Part shown: positions 8,022-17,320 of the stretch, one piece after another
How the letters are laid out: each line of letters opens with the position of its first letter
How positions within the stretch are numbered: position 1 is the first letter of the stretch
Assembly (NCBI GenBank): GCA_035910535.1
Contig: JAMHXF010000081.1
Coordinates: forward strand, 62,001 to 126,000
Origin: Archangium_A sp035910535
Lineage (GTDB): Bacteria; Myxococcota; Myxococcia; Myxococcales; Myxococcaceae
Length of the DNA: 64,000 nucleotides
Direction of reading: 5' to 3'
Notes under the pieces: generated by a model
Database searches by the model: none
Seen by the model: only the letters and a program-made list of their open reading frames with translations
What the model was told of the DNA's origin: nothing
Translations under genes and position numbers: made by a program

Positions 8022-11000
8022 AAACGAAAATGAGCAGCGAGTCTCTGGCCCGTCTCCCCAACCCTCTCCCCGCTTTCTCAGGGCGAGGGAGTGTCTTGAT
8101 TCTTGCGTTGATCTCCGGTCTTGCGCACGCGCAGTACCGGCCCGCAGATCAAGGCCAGCGACCCGCAAATACGTCGGTGCTGCCCGAGCAGTTCCTCCGC
8201 GGCTTCGACCCCATCTCGGTCTACTTCGGCAGCGATCAGGTCGGCGCCAACGCGAACGCCGACGACGGCGCGAAGCGCTTGAAGATCTCCCCCGACTGGC
8301 CCGGCGCCTGGGTCTGGGTCGATCGCCGCACGCTGCAGTTCCGCCCTGCCGAGCCGTGGCCTGCCCTCGCGCGCTTCTCGATTGAAGCCGGAGGCACGCG
8401 GAAGATCCTCACCACCATGATGTCGGCGCCGTCGGCGATGTCGCCGTCCAACGGCAGCGAAGGGCTGCGCCCGTTCCGCGTCGTCACGCTCACCTTCCCG
8501 CAGGCGTACCCGGTCGCCTCGCTCAAGAAGATGCTGTCACTCGAGGTGCGAGATCTCCCCGGCCTGGGCGACTCACCGACGCGCAAGCTCTCGAGCTACG
8601 CGCTCGCGCCGCTGCCGCGCAGCTCACACCGCGACCCGGCGACGTGGTCCCTCACGCTCGATGAAGACGTGCCCGAAGGAAAGCAGCTCGTCATCTCCGT
8701 CAGCCTCGCGCTCGGCAACGAAGGCACCACGCTGTGGCAGGGCCGCGCTTCGACGCGCACGCCGTTCACGTTGACCGAAGTTCGCTGCGGCAACTCGAAC
8801 TTCCCGCTCGTCGGCGGCGCGTCGACGCCCAGAGATCTCGCGCTCGGGTGCGGCAACCGCGGAGATCTCCCGCAGCTCGTCTTCTCGGCGCCGGTGGCGG
8901 AGCTGACGCTCACCGCGCTCCGCAAGCTCGTGCGCCTCGAGCCCGCCGTGCCCGACCTGCGCTTTCAGAGCTACGGCAGCCGCGTGCAGTTGGTGGGCAA
9001 GTTCGTGCCCGACACGCTCTACAAACTCTCGCTCGCCTCGGCGCCGGTGAAAGACGACGCGGGCCGCGCGCTGCGCGACGTGAAGGCCGCCGACGTCTAC
9101 TTCCACCTCGGGTGGAAGACGCCGTTCCTCGCGTGGCAGCAGGGCACCGCGATGCTCGAAGCCAAAGGGCCTCGCACGCTCCCGCTCCGCGGCTACGGAG
9201 AAGCGCGCGCCGACGTTCGCATCTACCGCGTCGACCCGATGCACCCGGGCTTGTGGCCCTTCCCCGCATCGCCCGTCGTCATCGACGAGCAGAGCGACCC
9301 GCCCTTCCCCGGCGAAGAACCGGAGCTGCCTTCGACGCCGTCGACGTACGCCGACGCGAGCTCGCTGGCGCGCCACATTCGATTGCTCGGCAGCCCGCTG
9401 GTTTCACGGCTCGTCGAACTTCCGTTGGCCGACAAGTCGGGAGCGACGACCTTCGGGCTCGATCTCCGCGCGCTGCTCGACCCCGCCATGGGCGCCAATC
9501 GCCCTGGCACGTACCTCGTCGGGCTGCGCCGCCTCACCGGCCGCTCGGAGCGCGCGTACATGCGCGTGCAGATCACCAACCTCTCGGTGACGTCGGTCGA
9601 AGAGACCGGGCGTGCCGTCATCTACGTGCGCGCGCTCGACTCGGGTGAAGCCGTGCGCAACGCCACGGTGAAGCTCGAAGGCCTCGCCGGTTCGCCGCTG
9701 GTCCCGGTGTCGCAGACGTTCACCACCGACACCGAAGGCCGCGTGACGATTTCGCCGCTCGGCTGGAGCTCCATCAGCCGCGCGTCCATCAGCTCCGGCG
9801 ACGACGTGCTGGTGCTCGACCCGCGCGAGCGCCTGCCGGTGTTCGCGAACAACCACTGGTCGAGCTCTGACAGCTGGTTGTCATGGCTGCTGGCGAACAC
9901 CATTCCGTCCGCCATCAACGACACCACGCTGGGCTTCATCTTCCCCGAGCGCGGCATCTACCGGCCGGGCGAGCCGGTGTTCATCAAGGCGTACGTGCGA
10001 AACAAGGTGAGCGGCGAGCTGCGCGTGCCCGGAGACCTCAAGCGCTACGGCATTCAAGTCATCGGGCCTGACGGCACCACCTACCCGGTGACGGTGAAGA
10101 CCTCGCCGCTCGGTGGCCTCGAGGCGACGTTCAAAGAAGCCGACGTGCCGACGGGTGACTACACGTTGTCGCTGTTCGACCAGAACCCCGAGTCGTTCCT
10201 CGCGCGCCGCGCGTTCAAGATCGAGGCGTACCGCGTGCCGACGTTCGAGGTGCAGCTCACCGGAGCGCTGCGCGTGCGCAACGACGGCCCGTTCAAGGTC
10301 AAGGCGCTGGCCCGCTACTACGCCGGCGGCAACGTCGCGAACCAACCCATCGCGTGGACGGTGACGCAACGCGCGTACGACTGGGTGCCGAAAGGTCAGC
10401 CCGGGTTCCTGTTCGCGAACTCCACGCAGTTCGCGCGCCCCGCTTCGCAGAGCACGCCGGGCGTCACCTCGCAGCAAGGCGAGCTCGACGACAACGGCGC
10501 CGCCGACATCACCATCAACCCGCAGCTCGATCTCGACGGCAGCCCGCGCGTGTACCGCTTCGAGGCGACCGTCACCGGGCCTGACGAACAACCCGTCACC
10601 ACCGCGACTGAAGTCAAAGCGCTGCCGTCGTTCGTGCTCGGCCTCAAGGTGCCGCGCTACCTCGAGAAGGCGACGGAGCTGGTGCCTGAAGTGCTCGCCG
10701 TCGGCGTCGACGACAAGCCGTTCAAAGGTCAGGACATTCGCGTTCGGCTCTTCCGCCGCGTGTGGCACTCGACGCTGCGCGAGACGAGCTTCGCGACGGG
10801 TCAGGCGAGGTACCAGACCGAGCAAGAAGACCTTCAGGTCGCCGAGAAGATCATCCCCTCCGGTACGGCCGCAGTGAGCCAGAGCTTCCCCATTACCGAG
10901 TCGGGGGTGTACGTGGTCGAGCTCTTCGCCCGCGACAAGCTGGGCCGCGTGCAGACGTTGTCGGCAGACCTCTACGTCGGCGGGTCGACGCCGCAGTCGT

Positions 11001-13783
11001 GGCAGAAGTCGCGCGACGGCGTCTTCGAGCTCAAGCCCGACAAGAAGTCGTACGTGCCCGGCGACGTCGCGCACGTGCTGGTGCAGAGCCCGTACGCCAC
11101 CGGCCGCGCGCTCGTCGTCATCGAAGAGCCCGCCGGAAACCGCTACGTGTGGAAGGACATTTCAGGCTCGAAGGCCGTCATCGACGTACCCATCACCGAC
11201 CGCTTCGTGCCGAACATTCCCCTGCACGTGGTGTTGATGCGCGGCCGCCTCGGCGAAGGGAAGACCGACGACGCGCGCTACAAGCCGGCGACCGTCGCCT
11301 CGTCAGTCGACCTGACCGTGGAGCCGTCGAAGAACCTGGTGCTGGTGAACGTGAAGCACCCCGAGCAGGCGCGGCCCGGCACGAAGCACGACTTCGTGGT
11401 GACGCTCACCGACGATCAGAAGAAGCCCGTCGGCGGTGAAGTCACGCTGTGGCTCGTCGACGAAGCGGTGCTCTCGCTCGCAAAAGAAGGCTCGCTCGAC
11501 CCGTTGACGGAGCTCATTCGTCGCAACCAGCGCGCGGTCAGCATTCGTGACTCGCGCAACCTCGTCATCGGGCGCGTCTCGGAGCTCGAAGAAGAGCCCG
11601 GCGGCGACGGCGGCGATGAAGACGAAGCGAACGGCGGCAAGCGCATGGTGCGCAAGAACTTCCAGACGGTGCCGTACTACGCGGCGACGTTAACCGTGCC
11701 CGCGAGCGGGAAGCTGACCGTGCCCGTGCAGCTGTCTGACGATTTGACGACGTTCCGGGTGCGCGCCGTGGCCGTCTCGGGAGGCACGCGCTTCGGCATG
11801 AAGCAGAGCTCGCTCAAGGTGCGCTTGCCGGTGCTGGTGCAGCCGCAGCTGCCGCGCTTCGTGCGCATGGGCGACAGCTTCTGGCCCGGTGCGGTGGCGC
11901 GCCTGGTCGAAGGCAGCGAAGGCGCTGGCGTGGTCGACATCAAGATCACCGGCGCCATCGAAGGCAAGGCGCAGAGCCAGGAGAAGATCGACCTCAAAGC
12001 CAACAAGGCGCTCTCGGTGCTGACGCCGGCGACGGTGAAGAACGTCACCACCGGCAAAGACTCAGCCGTCACCGTGCGCGTCGACGTCACGCGGCTCTCC
12101 GACAAAGCGGGCGACGCGTTCGAGGTGAAGTTGCCGCTGCTGCCCGACCGCGCCATCGAGAAGCGCGCGCTGTTCACGACGTTCAACGTCGGCAAAGCGA
12201 ACGCGCCCGACTTCCCCGAGAAGCCGCGCGCGGGCACCGGCAGTCAGCAGCTCGTCTTCACCAATGAGCCGGGGCTGCTCGAGCTGGCCAGCGGCCTCGA
12301 GTACCTCTCGGCGTACCCGCACGGCTGTCTCGAGCAGCGCATGTCGCAGGTCTCGCCGGAGCTCGCGCTCGGTGGGTTGCTCAAGAAGCTCGAGCTCGAC
12401 ACGCGCTTCACGCCGCAGGTGCAGGCGTCGGTGCGCCGCATTCTCGACGAGTTGAAGCAGCACCAGGACGAGCAGGGCTTCTATTCGTACTGGCCCGGCG
12501 GGCGCGGCGACATCGCGCTCACGGCGCAGGGCGTGGAGTTCATGGTGGCCGCGAAGAAGTCGGGCATCACCGTCGACGACGCGACGTTGCGCCGCGCGAT
12601 GGACGCGCTCAAGCGCGTGCTGCGCACCGACTTCAACGGGCTGTGGGCTGACTACCGCTACAACCAGCAGACCGCTGCGCTGCGGGCGCTCGGCGCGGCG
12701 GGCGAGCTCGACGAGAACTACCTCGTGGAGCTGTACACGCGCCGCAAGTCGATGGACGCCTCGTCGCTCGCGGATCTCACCAGCGCGATGTCGTCGCGCC
12801 CCAACACGTTCACCACCAACCTCGCGTCACTGAAGACGGAGCTGTGGGACGCGACGGTCTTCAAGCTGATCAACGGCAAGCAGGTGTTCGACGGCGTGCG
12901 CGGAGATCGCCCGGCGTGGAACGGCGCGTACCTGGGCTCCTCAGGCGCGACGACGGCGGCCGTGTGGGAGGCGCTGCTGCGCGTCGACCCGGCGAGCGAC
13001 AAGCACCCCATGATTCGTGACGCCCTGCTCTCGCGCGCGAACGCGACGACGGGCTTCGGCAGCACGTACTCGAACCGCCGCGCCATCGCGGCCCTCGGCG
13101 TGTACCTCGAGAAGAGCACCACGCCGCAGCCGAAGACGACGGTGGCTGTGGCCGGCGCGAGCGACGTGGTGCTCGAAGGCACGAAGCGCGCGGGGCGCCG
13201 CACCATCGAAGGTGACGCGGCGCTGGCGCTCACGGTGTCGGGTGGCCCGGTCAATGCGCGCGTGCAGCAGAAGTACCTGCCCGCGAGCCCCGGCGACTCG
13301 GTGCAGCCGAAGAAAGACGGCTTCATCGTCTCGCGCTCGCTCACGTGGCTGCACTCCGACGGCTCGGCCAACACGCACCACGACGACAAGGCGAGCGCCT
13401 CGTTGTCGGTGCCGCTGGGTGAGGTGCTCGAAATTCACGCGCAGCTGGTGACCGATGAGGTGCGTCATCACGTGGCGCTGGTGGTGCCCTTCGCCGCCGG
13501 CCTCGAGCCGATGAACCCGAACCTCGAGACGGCGAGCAGCGACGCCAGGCCGAGCCAGAGTGACTCGATTGCCCCGACCTACGTGCAGCGGATGGACGGA
13601 GAGGTTCGCTACTACTTCACCGAGCTGCCGCGCGGCACGCACACGTTCCACTTCAGGGTGCGGGCGAGCAGCGAGGGCAGCTTCGTTCACCCGCCTCCGT
13701 ACGCCGAGATGATGTACCGCGAAGAAGTGCGCGGGCGTGGGGCGGGCATGCGCGTGGTGGTGACGGGCGGTCACCAGAAGTGA
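8018..13783 (+). CDS. alpha-2-macroglobulin family protein (YfhM-like)
   Basis: A 1921-residue bacterial alpha-2-macroglobulin. MG-type beta-sandwich domains fill the N-terminal two thirds (ERGIYRPGEPVFIKAYVRNK is the typical MG2 motif), a Gly/Glu/Asp-rich bait-like segment lies near residues 1187-1216, and the thioester site GCLEQ has Cys1437 and Gln1440, followed by the alpha-helical toroid domain. Known relatives trap proteases covalently in the periplasm and pair with penicillin-binding protein 1C, which is exactly the next gene here (GTGA overlap). Unlike E. coli YfhM there is no lipobox: the signal peptide ends AHA before Gln, predicting a soluble periplasmic protein. The n-region of the signal peptide (residues 11-25) is encoded by a palindromic repeat, see the repeat at 8049. 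Start ATG overlaps the stop of the giant repeat protein. Confidence 0.93.
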   Translation: MKTKMSSESLARLPNPLPAFSGRGSVLILALISGLAHAQYRPADQGQRPANTSVLPEQFLRGFDPISVYFGSDQVGANANADDGAKRLKISPDWPGAWVWVDRRTLQFRPAEPWPALARFSIEAGGTRKILTTMMSAPSAMSPSNGSEGLRPFRVVTLTFPQAYPVASLKKMLSLEVRDLPGLGDSPTRKLSSYALAPLPRSSHRDPATWSLTLDEDVPEGKQLVISVSLALGNEGTTLWQGRASTRTPFTLTEVRCGNSNFPLVGGASTPRDLALGCGNRGDLPQLVFSAPVAELTLTALRKLVRLEPAVPDLRFQSYGSRVQLVGKFVPDTLYKLSLASAPVKDDAGRALRDVKAADVYFHLGWKTPFLAWQQGTAMLEAKGPRTLPLRGYGEARADVRIYRVDPMHPGLWPFPASPVVIDEQSDPPFPGEEPELPSTPSTYADASSLARHIRLLGSPLVSRLVELPLADKSGATTFGLDLRALLDPAMGANRPGTYLVGLRRLTGRSERAYMRVQITNLSVTSVEETGRAVIYVRALDSGEAVRNATVKLEGLAGSPLVPVSQTFTTDTEGRVTISPLGWSSISRASISSGDDVLVLDPRERLPVFANNHWSSSDSWLSWLLANTIPSAINDTTLGFIFPERGIYRPGEPVFIKAYVRNKVSGELRVPGDLKRYGIQVIGPDGTTYPVTVKTSPLGGLEATFKEADVPTGDYTLSLFDQNPESFLARRAFKIEAYRVPTFEVQLTGALRVRNDGPFKVKALARYYAGGNVANQPIAWTVTQRAYDWVPKGQPGFLFANSTQFARPASQSTPGVTSQQGELDDNGAADITINPQLDLDGSPRVYRFEATVTGPDEQPVTTATEVKALPSFVLGLKVPRYLEKATELVPEVLAVGVDDKPFKGQDIRVRLFRRVWHSTLRETSFATGQARYQTEQEDLQVAEKIIPSGTAAVSQSFPITESGVYVVELFARDKLGRVQTLSADLYVGGSTPQSWQKSRDGVFELKPDKKSYVPGDVAHVLVQSPYATGRALVVIEEPAGNRYVWKDISGSKAVIDVPITDRFVPNIPLHVVLMRGRLGEGKTDDARYKPATVASSVDLTVEPSKNLVLVNVKHPEQARPGTKHDFVVTLTDDQKKPVGGEVTLWLVDEAVLSLAKEGSLDPLTELIRRNQRAVSIRDSRNLVIGRVSELEEEPGGDGGDEDEANGGKRMVRKNFQTVPYYAATLTVPASGKLTVPVQLSDDLTTFRVRAVAVSGGTRFGMKQSSLKVRLPVLVQPQLPRFVRMGDSFWPGAVARLVEGSEGAGVVDIKITGAIEGKAQSQEKIDLKANKALSVLTPATVKNVTTGKDSAVTVRVDVTRLSDKAGDAFEVKLPLLPDRAIEKRALFTTFNVGKANAPDFPEKPRAGTGSQQLVFTNEPGLLELASGLEYLSAYPHGCLEQRMSQVSPELALGGLLKKLELDTRFTPQVQASVRRILDELKQHQDEQGFYSYWPGGRGDIALTAQGVEFMVAAKKSGITVDDATLRRAMDALKRVLRTDFNGLWADYRYNQQTAALRALGAAGELDENYLVELYTRRKSMDASSLADLTSAMSSRPNTFTTNLASLKTELWDATVFKLINGKQVFDGVRGDRPAWNGAYLGSSGATTAAVWEALLRVDPASDKHPMIRDALLSRANATTGFGSTYSNRRAIAALGVYLEKSTTPQPKTTVAVAGASDVVLEGTKRAGRRTIEGDAALALTVSGGPVNARVQQKYLPASPGDSVQPKKDGFIVSRSLTWLHSDGSANTHHDDKASASLSVPLGEVLEIHAQLVTDEVRHHVALVVPFAAGLEPMNPNLETASSDARPSQSDSIAPTYVQRMDGEVRYYFTELPRGTHTFHFRVRASSEGSFVHPPPYAEMMYREEVRGRGAGMRVVVTGGHQK
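8049..8091 (-). repeat. REP-like palindromic repeat, copy A, inside the A2M start region
   Basis: Read on the minus strand, this 43-bp element matches the copy at 13799-13841 at 39 of 43 positions. It contains an imperfect inverted repeat: CCCTCGCCC pairs with GGGAGAGGG around a short loop centred on GAAAGCG. It is in frame within the alpha-2-macroglobulin gene and encodes the unusual ARLPNPLPAFSGRGS-like stretch just before the hydrophobic core of the signal peptide. No start codon between the element and the hydrophobic core would give a normal signal peptide, so the element appears to be translated. It resembles widely dispersed CCCTCTCCC/GGGAGAGGG palindromes of GC-rich genomes. Confidence 0.8.
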
Positions 13784-16188
13784 AGTCGTCGCCACAAGCT
13801 CCCTCTCCCTGCGAAAGCGGGGAGAGGGTTGGGGAGAGAGGCAAACACCGCCGCCGCGCGCTCGCGCTGCTGTTCATCGCAGTCGCACTCACGGCCCTGG
13901 CGACCCGCCTCGACGGCGCGCTGCACCACCGCCAGCCCTCACACCTGCTGCTCGACCGCACCGGCCGATTCCTCGGTGAAGTCCCCGGCAGCAACGACGC
14001 GTGGGGCTACTGGCCGGTGCCCGACGTGCTGCCGACCAAGGTCGTCGTCACTACGCTCGAGACCGAAGACCGCAACTTCTACGAGCACGCCGGCGTCCAC
14101 TTCCCCTCCATCGCGCGCGCGGCCTGGCAGAACCTGCGCAGTCAACGCGTCATCTCCGGCGCGTCGACGATTCCGATGCAGCTCGCGCGGTTGCAGCACC
14201 CGCGCCGCCGCACGTTCATCTCGAAGGCCATCGAAGCGAGCGAGGCGCTGTTCCTCATTCACAACCACGGCCACGAAGCGGTGCTGCGCCACTACCTGAC
14301 GGTCGCCCCCTACGGGAACCGCTGCCAGGGCGTGGTGCGCGCGGCGCGGCTCTACTTCGACAAGCCCATCGACGACCTGTCGTGGTTGCAGGCGGCCTAC
14401 CTCGCCGCGCTGCCACAGCAACCGGGCCGCATGTCTCCGTGGAACGAAGCGGGCCACCGCCTCGCGCTCAACCGTGCGCGCCGAATCTTGAAGCAGCTCC
14501 ACGGTCGCGGGCTGCTCACCGACGAAGATCTGCGCGTCGCGCTCAACTCCGACTTGAAGGTCGTCCCTCGACCGCGCCGAAACGTCGAGGCGATGCACTT
14601 CCTGCTCGCGGCGGCCAAGCAGGTGCGCGGCGCTGCGCAGGTCATGCACCGCACCACGCTCGATCTCGACGTACAGACGCTCACGCACCGGGCGCTCACC
14701 GAGAACCTCTCGCGCGTGCGCGGCCTGGGCGCCAGCAACACCGCAGGCCTCGTCGTCGACGTCGTCACCGGTGACGTGCTCGCGGCGGTGGGCAGCGCCG
14801 ACTACTTCGAGCTCGAGGCACGCGGCGCCATCGACTACCTGTCGACGCGGCGCTCACCGGGCTCCGCGCTCAAGCCCTTCATCTACGGCCTCGCGCTCGA
14901 GAAAGGCACGCACACCGCGGCCACGGTGCTCGCCGACACGCCGGTCGAATTCGAAACACCGAATGGTGGCCTGTGGGCGCCCGAGAACATCACGCACACC
15001 TTCCTCGGCCCCATGCTGCTGCGTGAGGCGCTCGGCAACTCGCGCAACATTCCGGCGCTGCGCGTGCTTGCAGACGTCGGCGTCGACGAGGCGCTCGCGC
15101 GCTTCGAGCGCGGCGGTGTGCAAGGCGTCCGCTACGCCCCCGAAGCGTACGGGCTCTCGCTGGCCATCGGCGCGCTGCCCGTCACGCCGAATGAGCTCGC
15201 GGAGCTGTACACCGGGCTCGCCAATCGCGGGCAGACGGTGCCGCTCAGGCGCTTCCTCGACGAAGCGCCAGGTGACGGCGGCCGCATTCTGTCGACCGAC
15301 GCCGCGCAGCTCGTGGCGCACATTCTCGCCGACCCGAAGGCGCGGCGCCCCGCCTTCCCCAGCACCGGGCCGCTCGAGTTTGCGCACGCGGTCTCGGTGA
15401 AGACCGGCACCAGCCAGGGCTACCGCGACGCGTGGGCCGTGGCCTTCGACGATCGCCTGCTCGTCGTGAGCTGGCTGGGCAACCACGACTGGCGCCGCAT
15501 GAACCTCGCGTCGGGAGCCACGGCCGCCGCGCCCGCCGTGCACCGAATTCTCGAGAGCGTTTCACCCACGCGCCTGCCGCACCTCGCGTTGCCGATGGAG
15601 CGCCCGCTGCCGTCATCGCTGCTCAAGCGGGAGGTCTGCGCGATTTCAGGCGGCGTTCCCGGCGAAGGGTGCACGCATACGAAGTCGGAGTGGTTCATCG
15701 CCGGCACCGAGCCACACGAGAGCTGCCCGTTTCACGTCTCGGTGCCCATCGACGTGCGCAACGGGCTGCGCGCGAAGGCGTCATGCCCCGAGCAGTACGT
15801 GCAGAAGCGCCAGCTGCTCGACCTGCCCGAGACCTACGAGCCGTGGGCGCGCAAGCAACGCCTCACCACCGCGCCGACGGCCTTCTCACCGCTGTGCCCG
15901 ACGGGCGAAGACGGCCCCGCCCGCATCACGATTCGCGAGCCGCGCACGCGCAGCCGCTACCTCTTCGACCCCGACACGCCGCGCGCGCTCTCGACGGTGC
16001 GCTTCAGCGCGTCGGTGTCACCGGCGAACGAAGAGATCGTCTGGTTGGTCGACGGAACACCGGTGGGTCGCGTGGGCTACCCGCACGAGCTCCGCTGGCC
16101 GATGACCCCCGGTCGCCACGTCATTCGCGCGCGCCTCGCGCAGTCAGGTGAGACGACCGCTGCGGTCACCGTCACCGTCGACGATTGA
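13780..16188 (+). CDS. pbpC: penicillin-binding protein 1C (bifunctional glycosyltransferase/transpeptidase)
   Basis: An 802-residue class A PBP. A single membrane helix lies near residues 24-43. The GT51 transglycosylase motifs are intact: ETEDRNFYEH with catalytic Glu96, then GASTIPMQLAR. The transpeptidase motifs are intact: SALK with nucleophile Ser362 and Lys365, SRN, and KTGTS at Lys541. A C-terminal BiPBP_C-type beta domain ends the protein, as in E. coli PbpC. The GTG start overlaps the alpha-2-macroglobulin stop (GTGA) and no alternative start exists before the membrane helix. Known PBP1C/macroglobulin pairs are thought to repair peptidoglycan while the macroglobulin blocks invading proteases. 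The cytoplasmic tail (residues about 8-21) is encoded by the palindromic repeat at 13799. Confidence 0.93.
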   Translation: MKSSPQAPSPCESGERVGERGKHRRRALALLFIAVALTALATRLDGALHHRQPSHLLLDRTGRFLGEVPGSNDAWGYWPVPDVLPTKVVVTTLETEDRNFYEHAGVHFPSIARAAWQNLRSQRVISGASTIPMQLARLQHPRRRTFISKAIEASEALFLIHNHGHEAVLRHYLTVAPYGNRCQGVVRAARLYFDKPIDDLSWLQAAYLAALPQQPGRMSPWNEAGHRLALNRARRILKQLHGRGLLTDEDLRVALNSDLKVVPRPRRNVEAMHFLLAAAKQVRGAAQVMHRTTLDLDVQTLTHRALTENLSRVRGLGASNTAGLVVDVVTGDVLAAVGSADYFELEARGAIDYLSTRRSPGSALKPFIYGLALEKGTHTAATVLADTPVEFETPNGGLWAPENITHTFLGPMLLREALGNSRNIPALRVLADVGVDEALARFERGGVQGVRYAPEAYGLSLAIGALPVTPNELAELYTGLANRGQTVPLRRFLDEAPGDGGRILSTDAAQLVAHILADPKARRPAFPSTGPLEFAHAVSVKTGTSQGYRDAWAVAFDDRLLVVSWLGNHDWRRMNLASGATAAAPAVHRILESVSPTRLPHLALPMERPLPSSLLKREVCAISGGVPGEGCTHTKSEWFIAGTEPHESCPFHVSVPIDVRNGLRAKASCPEQYVQKRQLLDLPETYEPWARKQRLTTAPTAFSPLCPTGEDGPARITIREPRTRSRYLFDPDTPRALSTVRFSASVSPANEEIVWLVDGTPVGRVGYPHELRWPMTPGRHVIRARLAQSGETTAAVTVTVDD
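13799..13841 (+). repeat. REP-like palindromic repeat, copy B, inside the pbpC start region
   Basis: A 43-bp element that is an inverted near-copy (39/43) of 8049-8091. Its core is a 9-bp perfect stem, CCCTCTCCC against GGGAGAGGG, separated by about ten bases containing GAAAGC, followed by TTGGGGAGAGAGG. It lies in frame in the cytoplasmic N-terminal tail of PbpC and encodes SPCESGERVGERG. Together with copy A it brackets almost the entire alpha-2-macroglobulin coding sequence in inverted orientation. Confidence 0.82.
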
Positions 16189-16575
16189 TCAGGCTGACAT
16201 CGCCTCGAGCTCCGGCGCCAGCGACGCCTCGCCGAGCACCGAGGCGCGAAGCAACACGCTCCAGCCCTGCAGCATCGACTTCTCGATGAGCAACGCGTCG
16301 ATGGTCTCGTCGTTGAGCACCGCGCGCGCCTCGGGCAACGACGTCGACTCGGCGACCTCGACCACGCGCTGCATCGGCAGCATGCGCACCGGCGCTTCAG
16401 GCAGCCGCGGCGCCAACCGCATCACCGCGTCACGCCGCACCAGCCCCAGCACCGTTTGGTCTTCATTGAGCACCAGCACGACCTCAAAACGGCCGGCTTG
16501 AAGCATGTCAGCGACGACCCAAAGGGGCGCAGACTCGACGACGACAGCGGCAGACGTAGCGGAGACGTTCAGCAT
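16189..16575 (-). CDS. CBS-domain-like protein
   Basis: A 128-residue cytoplasmic protein with two short repeats resembling CBS motifs: APLWVVADMLQAGRFEVVLV leading to TVLGLVRRDAVMR, and a second PMQRVVEVAESTSLPEAR followed by IDALLIEK. CBS pairs bind adenosine ligands or act as regulatory modules; here they stand alone. The second repeat is divergent (GWSVLLRASVL replaces the usual G(V/I)hT turn), so ligand binding is uncertain. It is convergent with pbpC, with stop codons directly adjacent and no intervening terminator sequence visible. Confidence 0.55.
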   Translation of the reverse strand: MLNVSATSAAVVVESAPLWVVADMLQAGRFEVVLVLNEDQTVLGLVRRDAVMRLAPRLPEAPVRMLPMQRVVEVAESTSLPEARAVLNDETIDALLIEKSMLQGWSVLLRASVLGEASLAPELEAMSA

Positions 16576-16698
16576 GTGACGCGTCTCGAAGCATGTTTCA
16601 GGCCGCGCAGAACCTCATGAACTTGCTGCGCACCTGGTGGGTCACCACAAACCTGATTCCCGAGTTGCGAGTTTCAAAAGTGAAATGTGACCCACCTC

Positions 16699-17250
16699 TC
16701 ACCTGTCAGCGGCGAGCAGCGCGTCCCATGCGCGGGTGACCTCGGCTTCACGCGCCAGCACGGCGCGCACGGACTCGCCACCGAACTCCAGCTCGACCGG
16801 CGCCAACGACACGGGCGGTGACTTCGCCTGCAGATCGCTGACCGCCGCTTCAGCCTTCGCGCGTTGCTCGGGCGAGAGCTGCGCGAGGCCGTCTTTGAAG
16901 TGCGAGAGCGCTTCGGCGCCGGAGATCTTCGCCACGTTCCGCTCGGCGACGACGGCGGCCACCACCGCTTCGACGCGGTCGGCGTCATTCGACGAGAGCC
17001 CGACTTCACGCAGCAGCTTCGCCTCGTCACGCGCGCGCCCACGCACGTCGAGGCCGCCATCGGGCACCGGCAGCGCCGTCACCAACGCCTGCCAACGCAG
17101 CCACGCGTCGACCTTCGAGCTCGTCACCTGCGCGCCGGCGTCGGGCGTGGCGACCTGCGACCCACCGGCGTCGACCACCACGACGGCAGCGGGGTTCGGG
17201 CACGCAGCGAGCGCGGCGGCGAGCAGCAAGGAGAATCGACGGGCGAGCAT
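16699..17250 (-). CDS. small lipoprotein, unknown function
   Basis: A 183-residue lipoprotein. The start MLARRFSLLLAAALAAC gives a textbook signal peptide and lipobox (LAAC), so upstream in-frame ATGs, which overlap the divergent sixA gene, are rejected. The mature part begins with a Val/Asp-Ala-Gly linker typical of Myxococcota lipoproteins, followed by a charged, helical domain (LSPEQRAKAEAAVSDLQAK). I recognise no family. It is divergent from sixA, separated by 70 bp. The 123 bp between its stop and the CBS gene shows no feature I can name. Confidence 0.6.
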   Translation of the reverse strand: MLARRFSLLLAAALAACPNPAAVVVVDAGGSQVATPDAGAQVTSSKVDAWLRWQALVTALPVPDGGLDVRGRARDEAKLLREVGLSSNDADRVEAVVAAVVAERNVAKISGAEALSHFKDGLAQLSPEQRAKAEAAVSDLQAKSPPVSLAPVELEFGGESVRAVLAREAEVTRAWDALLAADR

Positions 17251-17320
17251 CGGCGCCGAAGCTCGCACACGCGCAAGGGAGTCGCGCGGGGGAAGCGCTT
17301 CTGACAATCTGGTTTTCCCG

